Origin: an uncultured Eubacteriaceae bacterium
GTDB lineage: Bacteria > Bacillota > Clostridia > Lachnospirales > CAG-274
Direction of reading: 5' to 3'
Assembly (NCBI GenBank): GCA_946534775.1
Contig: CAMNCZ010000114.1
Coordinates: 1 to 5,180, forward strand
Length of the DNA: 5,180 nt
Of the stretch, positions 1 to 5,180 are shown piece by piece. Position 1 is the first letter of the stretch. Each line of letters begins with the position of its first letter. The notes beneath the pieces are model-generated. The model was not told the origin of the DNA. It was given only the letters and a program-made list of their open reading frames with translations, and did no database searches. The translations under genes and the position numbers were made by a program.

Positions 1-1550
1 AGGCAGACAGCAATATGGCTAAAAATCAGGGTACGGGTCTTGGACTTTACATCAGCAAAAACCTCGCCCAGCAAATGGACGGTTCTATTTCGGTTGAAAG
101 TACAAAGGGCAAAGGTTCTACCTTTACCGTTAAGATTAAAAACGCGGTGGAAAATTATGCGCCCGTTGCGGCGGTGCCTAACGAAGATATCCATATAGGC
201 ATTTACGAGCAGGATATAACGCTTGCCAAGCATCTCGGCGTTATGCTTGATATGCTGCGTGTAAGGTATGAGATAGTTTCAAGCCGCAATGATAAATCGA
301 CTTTCAGGCAGCTTTCGCATATTTTCTTCCGCAGCAAGTATAAAAACGAGGTCGGCAGAATACTCGGCAGCCTTGAAGTGAACCCCGTTTGTATTATGCT
401 TACCGAAATGAACGAGGAGATAGACGACAGTTCAAACATCAAAAAACTGATGATAAATCTTTACGGTTTGCAGATAGCCGATGCACTTAACGGTGAGATA
501 AAATATTTCGACCGTTATTCGGGTTTTGATACGGGCGAGATCGTCACTATACCCGATGCAAGGGCGCTTATCGTTGATGATAATATCACCAATATGGCTG
601 TTGCAAAAGGCATTCTTGCCGAGTACAATATAACCATAGATACGGCAGTTGACGGTGCGCAGGCGGTGGAAATGGTCAAAAACAACCACTACGATATCAT
701 CTTTATGGACAATATGATGCCCGTAATGGACGGTATTGAGGCAACACGTCGCATAAGGGAGTTAGAAGGCGATTATTACAAAAACCTGCCTATCATTGCG
801 CTTACCGCGCTTGCGGGACGCGGCGACAGGGAACGTTTCCAGAGCCTTGGGTTTGATGAATTTCTTTCAAAGCCCATTGACCTTAATAAAATGGATGTCC
901 TTTTGCATAAATTCTTGCAGAATAAAATAAAGGATATTTACGATATATCAAAAACCGATGAAAAGATGGAGTCGGTTCAGGACAACCTTATTATCGATAC
1001 GGAGGCGGGCATAAGGCAGCTTGGAAGCAATAAGGAATCTTATGCGGATATTCTTACTATATATATACAGGATATGGAAAAACGCTACGAACAGCTTATC
1101 AGCGAAACGGATCTTAAGAAAAACACCATAAATTTCCACGCCATAAAAGGCAGCAGCGCAAATGTGGGCGCTTATCAGCTTAACGAAATGGCGGCGGAGA
1201 TGGAGGCGCTTGGCAAGGCGGGCGACAAAGTGGCAATGGAAGTGAAGCTGGAACAGTTTTTGCAGCTGCTTAACCTTACCATTCAGGAGGCAAAAGGCTA
1301 TATTAACGAGTACAAGGGCGAAAAGAACAAAAGCAAAGCTTACCGCCCTATGGTCGATCATCATTATTTATATGAGATACTTCAGGCCTGCCGCGATATG
1401 GATATGATAAAAATAGAATCCGTATACGATAAGATCAGCAAAAACATTTATCCCGAAAATGTAATGGAGGTGCTTGAAAAGATGCGCCTTGCATCGTTTG
1501 ATTACGATTATGACAAAATAGCGGAATACGCAAACCAATTAAGAAAATGA
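1..1550 (+). CDS. Hybrid sensor histidine kinase, C-terminal part (HATPase end, pseudo-receiver, receiver, HPt); 5' end outside window
   Basis: This is the 3' part of a phosphorelay sensor kinase. The frame is open to the left edge (first full codon at base 3), so the ATG at 15 is internal. Residues are numbered from that ATG. Residues 6-10 (GTGLG) are the G2 box of the ATP-binding domain, which ends near residue 42. Residues 58-165 look like a receiver fold (strands IHIGIYE and PVCIMLTE) without the usual aspartates, so probably an inactive receiver. Residues 183-301 are a complete receiver: acidic pair D188/D189, phosphoacceptor D232 in MDNMMP, T264, and K286 in SKP. Residues 327-430 are an HPt domain with phosphoacceptor H375 in HAIKGSSANVGA. 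Residues 445-511 form a helical tail seen in many clostridial hybrid kinases. The expected flow is His to Asp232 to His375, then to an unknown separate regulator. Sensor, DHp and most of the ATPase domain lie upstream, so the signal cannot be deduced. Family assignment is secure; the pseudo-receiver is inferred. Confidence 0.95.
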   Translation, partial: ADSNMAKNQGTGLGLYISKNLAQQMDGSISVESTKGKGSTFTVKIKNAVENYAPVAAVPNEDIHIGIYEQDITLAKHLGVMLDMLRVRYEIVSSRNDKSTFRQLSHIFFRSKYKNEVGRILGSLEVNPVCIMLTEMNEEIDDSSNIKKLMINLYGLQIADALNGEIKYFDRYSGFDTGEIVTIPDARALIVDDNITNMAVAKGILAEYNITIDTAVDGAQAVEMVKNNHYDIIFMDNMMPVMDGIEATRRIRELEGDYYKNLPIIALTALAGRGDRERFQSLGFDEFLSKPIDLNKMDVLLHKFLQNKIKDIYDISKTDEKMESVQDNLIIDTEAGIRQLGSNKESYADILTIYIQDMEKRYEQLISETDLKKNTINFHAIKGSSANVGAYQLNEMAAEMEALGKAGDKVAMEVKLEQFLQLLNLTIQEAKGYINEYKGEKNKSKAYRPMVDHHYLYEILQACRDMDMIKIESVYDKISKNIYPENVMEVLEKMRLASFDYDYDKIAEYANQLRK

Positions 1551-1594
1551 CAAAAACCCGTGTATAGCAAGTTTAGGCTTTATGCGGGTTTTTG
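1551..1594 (+). terminator. Intrinsic terminator after the hybrid kinase
   Basis: CAAAAACCCG (1551-1560) and CGGGTTTTTG (1585-1594) are perfect 10-bp inverted repeats. The stem can extend inward through two G-U pairs, T1563/A1582 and A1564/T1581, and, after one mismatch, A1566-C1568 with G1577-T1579. The T run lies in the 3' arm. The first arm begins directly after the TGA stop. Because the 5' arm carries the matching A run, the element could also stop transcription from the other strand. It separates the kinase from the esterase gene. Confidence 0.9.
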
Positions 1595-1638
1595 TAATAT
1601 GACCGCAAAAGTAATGTAACAAAATTGCAAAATAGGTA

Positions 1639-1667
1639 TTGACAGAATAGAGTTATTGATTTATAAT
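1639..1667 (+). promoter_or_regulatory. Consensus sigma-A (sigma-70 type) promoter of the pectin esterase gene
   Basis: TTGACA at 1639-1644 and TATAAT at 1662-1667 are exact matches to the -35 and -10 consensus, separated by the optimal 17 bases. Transcription would start near 1674. The 44 bases between the terminator and the -35 box (1595-1638) are A/T-rich and could act as an UP element. The promoter points at the large secreted esterase and leaves a leader of about 126 bases. Such a perfect core suggests strong intrinsic activity, so any control would probably come from a repressor or from the leader; no operator was recognised. Confidence 0.88.
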
Positions 1668-1673
1668 AAAAAT

Positions 1674-1799
1674 TGGATATTTTAAACAATGTCTTGATAT
1701 GCGTTTATACGGTATTTGTAAAGTTTTGCCAAATAAAGTATAACACGGTGTTAGGGTTTTGTGTTAAAAACATTAATTTTATACAAAGGAGGGCTATAA
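1674..1799 (+). promoter_or_regulatory. Structured 5' untranslated leader of the esterase gene
   Basis: The leader between the predicted transcription start and the ATG can form a long hairpin. 1702-1704 pairs with 1745-1747, 1705-1710 with 1738-1743 (C1744 bulged), and 1713-1718 with 1730-1735. Between the two main helices is a 2x2 internal loop, GG (1711-1712) opposite AA (1736-1737), which could form tandem G-A pairs. The terminal loop is 1719-1729. Further on, TAACAC (1741-1746) can alternatively pair with GTGTTA (1761-1766), which would break the outer helix. No known riboswitch class was recognised and no sequence complementary to the ribosome binding site was seen. The leader may serve mRNA stability or regulation; function is unproven. 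Confidence 0.45.
1785..1793 (+). promoter_or_regulatory. Strong ribosome binding site that fixes the start of the esterase
   Basis: AAAGGAGGG contains a full AGGAGG core (1787-1792) seven bases before the ATG at 1800. This spacing and the signal peptide that follows settle the start codon, even though the frame has no stop inside the window. Confidence 0.93.
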
Positions 1800-4700
1800 A
1801 TGACAGTATCTCAAAAACACCGTATACACAGTATTACGGCTATGATACTTGCCGTTGTTATGGTAATCTCTGCGTTTCCTATGACTATTTTTGCCGATGA
1901 AACGCTGACACAGGGTAAATGGACTATCGTAAACACCGGCGATTCATACGGCGAGGCTAAATATGAGGGCCTTGACGTAACTTATTATTCAACCACTACC
2001 AATATCACAAACGGTATTGAAAACGAAATGGACTATGTTGCATCGTCAAACTCAAACGGTGCAGCAAAAGACGGTATAGTTACAACGGAGGGCAAGACAT
2101 CTTACCTTCTGTTCAAACCTACCAATGACGGTACTTTTAAAGTATTTATCAAAAATGCATCCACAAAGACGGGCTATGTAAGTTCCACAAAGGAAGGTAC
2201 AAGCACGGCTATTGCAAAGTACGTTCCGGGCGGTACCGATAACTACGATACCGATACTTTCAAGATAGTTCAGGGCGATAAATATGCGACCGTTTATCTT
2301 GAAGTGGAAGGCGGCACGGACTATTATATCACACTTACGGGTTCCAAAATGAGAGTTTACGAGCCTTCGTTCGTACCTTACACAAAGGTTTCGGGTACTA
2401 TCAATGACAGCTTTGGTATCGGCGAATACAATATCAAATTTGTAAACAAAGAAACAGGTGCAGTTACGATCCCCGAAGTTACGGGCAACACTTATTCCGT
2501 AACATTAAAACCCGGCAGCTACTCGGCTGCACTTGTGGGTTCGGCTGCAACAAGCTATGCTGTTTCGGCGGAAACAAGAAATGTTGTTGTTGAGGGCAGT
2601 GACACTACAGAGCCTAAGAATCAGACCGCAGACCTTGCGATCGAGCAGAGCGTAAGCTATACTGTTTCGGGTAAAATAACAGGTATGGAAAAGGCTTATG
2701 ACGATATGAAGATAGTTTTCGTATCGGCAGACCAGGCTTCTCACGAAGATGTTACGGCAAATCTTTCGGGCGATACATATTCCGCATTGCTTGCCGCAAA
2801 CGAAACTTATACGGTAAAGCTTATCGGCGCTATGGATTACGAGCTTGAATCGGCTGTTACCGTAAGCAATGACAGCGACAAGGCTGTTACACAGGATATC
2901 GCATTAAAACTTAAAAATATGTATACTTTTACGGGCGGTTTCCTTACACTCGGCGAAACACGCGGCGAGTATAATACAGTAAATGTTACACCAAGTGAAA
3001 TAAAATTTGTAAACACGGAGGACGGCTATGTTTACACAGGCACAGCTGCAGACGGCAGATACAGCGTTTCTTTAAGAGACGGTTCCTATCAGGCATCTGT
3101 GGTTTGCGAAAATGCGGATGCCAAGTATACCACAACTACACATATAATCGTTGACGGAAAAGACGGCAGCAGAGACCTTCTTTTAAAAGAAGAAAGCAAA
3201 ATTGTCGGCTATACACACGACAGCGTATTTTATGTAGGTAAAGATAAGGAATTTAAGAGTGTAGGGGCTGCTGTTGCGGCTATAAACCGTATGGGTTCGG
3301 TACAGGGTGACAGCGAAAAGCCCGTTACCGTTAAGATCGACCCCGGCGTTTATCGTGAACAGATAGTTTTAAACAGACCGAATATCACTTTTGAATCAAA
3401 CGGCGGCGACGCTTCAAACACAAAGATAACGTGGTACTACGGTATCGGTTACAAATACTACAGCTGCGTAAACAGCTATTACGATCCTTATGCGGACTAT
3501 GATAAGTTTGATAAGGGCGATGTTATAAGCTATTGGGGTTCGGCAGTCATCGTTCAGAAAGGTGCGGCAAACTTCAAGGCAGAGGGCATCACATTTGAAA
3601 ATTCTTTCAATAAATATATGACAGAAGAAGAAATTGCAGACGGCGTTGAAGTTAACGGCAAGGAATCTATCACTGTTGCTCGTAAGGAAAACACAAATGT
3701 TGATACAAAGGCTGCAACAGAACGTGCGGCTGCACTTGTAAACTACGCAGATAAGGTGGAATTCAAGGATTGTTCGTTTATCGGCAGCCAGGATACACTT
3801 TACACTTGCAACGTAGCTTATGACGCATATTTTAAAAACTGCTATATCGAAGGCCAGACAGACTTTATCTATGGCAACGGCGATGTTATCTTCGACGGCT
3901 GCGAACTTAATTTCTGCGGTTACGACGGTACTCAGGCAGCAGGCTATCTGACGGCAAACTCTTCCGATCCGTCAAACAAGGCGGAAGACGGCTATATTTT
4001 CAGAAACTGCTACGTTTCCTACGGCAGCAGAGACGTTACTCCGGGCTACTACGGCAGAGTATGGAAGCAGAATGCAACCGTTGCATTTATAAATACGGTA
4101 TTACAGGAAAAAGATATGATAGCAGCGGCAGGCTGGACCGAAATGAGCGGCAACAAGCCTACCGATGCAGGCGTAAACTATGTAGAATACAACACAACAT
4201 TCAATGGTCAGCCTATCGACACGACGGGTCGTGTTGTTCCTGCAAAGGAAACACTTGACGAGAGTAAATACACCGTTGAGAGCGTATTTATCAACAAGGG
4301 TTGGACACCCGTATATTACACACCCGAGGCAGGCGGCAAGGCGGCGTTTAAAACAACACCTTATATGACATCAAACGGCGATCTTAATATCCCGAGTCCG
4401 GGTGAGACCGTTACGGCAGCTTACGAACTTGAAGATGCATTCGCACCAAACGATGCCTCCAAGATAGAGTGGTATGCCGTAAGCGAAGGCTATGATGCAT
4501 CAAGCCTTGAAAGCATTTTAAAGAGTGCAAGCCTGTTAAAGAGTTCTACTGCAGTAAGCAGCAAAACCATTCAGATACCTATGAGTGCGGCAGGCAAGTA
4601 CCTTATGGTAGTTGTTACACCTATCGCAACGGGCAGCGAAGCGGGCGATGCGGCTTACTACATCGATACCGAAAAACCCGTAGGCGATGTTTGGAACGAT

Positions 4701-5180
4701 CCTTCCGATCCCGGCAGCATTGCACCCGGTTCGGGCATCAATATTTATCTCGCAGGCGACTCAACGGTCAAGGATTACTCCGCACTTGGTATGTACAACA
4801 AGGGCGCCGTACTTTCTTCGGGTTCCTGGGGTGAATTTTTACAGGCATTCTTTGATGAAAAATATGTACAGGTAAATGACTACGCACAGGGCGGCAGAAG
4901 TTCCCGTTCGTTCATCAACGAAGGCAAACTTGACAATATCAAGCAAAATATCAAATCGGGAGATTATCTCTTTGTTCAGTTTGGTCATAATGACTGCGCA
5001 AACCAGCCGGGTTACACGGAAGAGCGCTTTGTGCCTCTTTACACACCCGCAAATCCGTCATCATCGGCTGACAACAGCAGCGGTTTCCCTGTTGTAAGAC
5101 CTGTTGAAAGTATGAAAACGGCTTCACCGTCATCGTATGCATCAACATACGGCGATACTTACTATGCATTCAACTGCGGC
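1800..5180 (+). CDS. Secreted multidomain pectin esterase: CE8 pectin methylesterase fused to CE12-type acetylesterase (3' end outside window)
   Basis: The frame stays open for 1127 codons with no stop. Residues 1-32 are a signal peptide (basic start, hydrophobic core, likely cut after IFA32), so the enzyme is exported. Residues 33-194 form a beta-rich module, perhaps carbohydrate-binding, not recognised. Residues 195-463 are three Ig/prealbumin-like repeats. Residues 476-840 are a CE8 pectin methylesterase, which removes methyl esters from homogalacturonan: GVYRE (516-520), Q664-D665 in QDTLY, D688 in DFIYG, and R753 in GRVW, matching the family's catalytic Asp, Asp and Arg. Residues 861-955 look Ig-like, followed by a Pro/Gly/Asp linker. 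From 980 a CE12/SGNH esterase begins: nucleophile S988 in GDST, oxyanion G1032 in QGGRSSRSF, N1064 in GHND. Its Asp/His block lies beyond the window. It probably removes acetyl groups from rhamnogalacturonan. Start chosen by the ribosome binding site; own promoter upstream. CE8 is certain, CE12 very likely; cell-surface anchoring cannot be judged. Confidence 0.95.
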   Translation, partial: MTVSQKHRIHSITAMILAVVMVISAFPMTIFADETLTQGKWTIVNTGDSYGEAKYEGLDVTYYSTTTNITNGIENEMDYVASSNSNGAAKDGIVTTEGKTSYLLFKPTNDGTFKVFIKNASTKTGYVSSTKEGTSTAIAKYVPGGTDNYDTDTFKIVQGDKYATVYLEVEGGTDYYITLTGSKMRVYEPSFVPYTKVSGTINDSFGIGEYNIKFVNKETGAVTIPEVTGNTYSVTLKPGSYSAALVGSAATSYAVSAETRNVVVEGSDTTEPKNQTADLAIEQSVSYTVSGKITGMEKAYDDMKIVFVSADQASHEDVTANLSGDTYSALLAANETYTVKLIGAMDYELESAVTVSNDSDKAVTQDIALKLKNMYTFTGGFLTLGETRGEYNTVNVTPSEIKFVNTEDGYVYTGTAADGRYSVSLRDGSYQASVVCENADAKYTTTTHIIVDGKDGSRDLLLKEESKIVGYTHDSVFYVGKDKEFKSVGAAVAAINRMGSVQGDSEKPVTVKIDPGVYREQIVLNRPNITFESNGGDASNTKITWYYGIGYKYYSCVNSYYDPYADYDKFDKGDVISYWGSAVIVQKGAANFKAEGITFENSFNKYMTEEEIADGVEVNGKESITVARKENTNVDTKAATERAAALVNYADKVEFKDCSFIGSQDTLYTCNVAYDAYFKNCYIEGQTDFIYGNGDVIFDGCELNFCGYDGTQAAGYLTANSSDPSNKAEDGYIFRNCYVSYGSRDVTPGYYGRVWKQNATVAFINTVLQEKDMIAAAGWTEMSGNKPTDAGVNYVEYNTTFNGQPIDTTGRVVPAKETLDESKYTVESVFINKGWTPVYYTPEAGGKAAFKTTPYMTSNGDLNIPSPGETVTAAYELEDAFAPNDASKIEWYAVSEGYDASSLESILKSASLLKSSTAVSSKTIQIPMSAAGKYLMVVVTPIATGSEAGDAAYYIDTEKPVGDVWNDPSDPGSIAPGSGINIYLAGDSTVKDYSALGMYNKGAVLSSGSWGEFLQAFFDEKYVQVNDYAQGGRSSRSFINEGKLDNIKQNIKSGDYLFVQFGHNDCANQPGYTEERFVPLYTPANPSSSADNSSGFPVVRPVESMKTASPSSYASTYGDTYYAFNCG
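2382..3188 (+). repeat. Three tandem Ig/prealbumin-like protein repeats within the esterase
   Basis: Residues 195-283, 284-371 and 372-463 share one pattern at protein level. Each starts with a V/F-S/T-G strand (KVSGTI, TVSGKI, TFTGGF), then has an I-x-F-V strand (IKFVNKE, IVFVSAD, IKFVNTE). Next comes a YSV/YSA strand followed by a G/E-x-Y turn (YSVTLKPGSY, YSALLAANETY, YSVSLRDGSY), and finally a V-V strand and a short D/A-L ending. The DNA copies have diverged, so this is an old duplication, not a recent tandem repeat. The fold resembles carboxypeptidase-regulatory-like or Ig-like modules that act as stalks or bind glycans. They lie between the N-terminal module and the CE8 domain; the function is inferred. 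Confidence 0.6.

Noticed and set aside
15..17. ATG as the start of the kinase gene
   Set aside because: It lies inside the ATPase domain just before the GTGLG box, has no ribosome binding site visible, and the frame is open to the left edge.
203..1364. Three minus-strand open frames opposite the kinase
   Set aside because: They are antisense to well-conserved kinase domains, show no ribosome binding sites and give low-complexity, non-protein-like sequences.
1604..1632. Repeated GCAAAA words upstream of the promoter as an operator
   Set aside because: They are short A-rich words of the kind common in such AT-rich DNA, with no dyad symmetry and no match to a catabolite-repression (cre) site.
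1674..1799. Known riboswitch in the leader
   Set aside because: I looked for a conserved core such as that of cyclic-di-GMP elements and found none; there is also no terminator hairpin or anti-ribosome-binding-site sequence.
1673..1900. Small open frame of 75 codons on the + strand
   Set aside because: It starts in the leader and overlaps the signal-peptide region of the esterase in another frame, with no ribosome binding site and no recognisable product.
2505..2744. Minus-strand open frame opposite the repeat region
   Set aside because: It lies wholly antisense to the esterase frame, with no homology or start signals.
4061..5169. Several short open frames on both strands over the CE8 end and the CE12 part
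   Set aside because: All are shadows of the long esterase frame, which carries the catalytic motifs; their translations are Cys-, Arg- or Ser-rich and unlike real proteins.
1..5180. CRISPR array, tRNA or rRNA gene, insertion sequence
   Set aside because: No spaced repeats, no cloverleaf with conserved T-loop, no transposase and no flanking inverted repeats were seen; two long coding regions fill nearly all of the window.

Overview
The window looks like a chromosomal segment of a gut- or plant-fibre-associated Clostridia (Firmicutes) bacterium. The clues are a perfect sigma-A-type promoter, a strong AGGAGG ribosome binding site, AT-leaning intergenic DNA, a clostridial-style hybrid kinase with a C-terminal helical tail, and a very large modular secreted pectin esterase. 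A pectin specialist related to Monoglobus, Ruminococcus or Lachnospiraceae would fit, but the genus cannot be fixed from the sequence alone.

Layout: Bases 1-1550 hold the 3' part of a hybrid sensor histidine kinase. It runs from the end of the ATPase domain through a degenerate receiver-like domain, an intact receiver and an HPt domain to a short helical tail. An intrinsic terminator follows the stop codon directly (1551-1594). The rest of the 249-base gap holds an AT-rich stretch, a consensus promoter (1639-1667) and an untranslated leader of about 126 bases. The leader can fold into a 15-bp imperfect stem (1702-1747), followed by a strong ribosome binding site. From 1800 to the window end an open frame of 1127 codons runs without a stop. 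It is missing from a simple closed-ORF list because its stop lies outside the window.

The large gene encodes an exported multidomain enzyme. Its parts in order are a signal peptide, a beta-rich module of unknown function, three related Ig/prealbumin-like repeats of about 90 residues, a CE8 pectin methylesterase, an Ig-like spacer domain, and the start of a CE12-type SGNH acetylesterase (rhamnogalacturonan acetylesterase family), cut by the window edge. It probably removes both methyl and acetyl esters from pectin, preparing the backbone for lyases or hydrolases encoded elsewhere. The kinase and esterase are separate transcription units, and nothing here shows that one controls the other.

The main points of interest are the CE8-CE12 fusion, unusual residues at two conserved CE8 positions, a tyrosine-rich insertion in CE8, and the structured leader.
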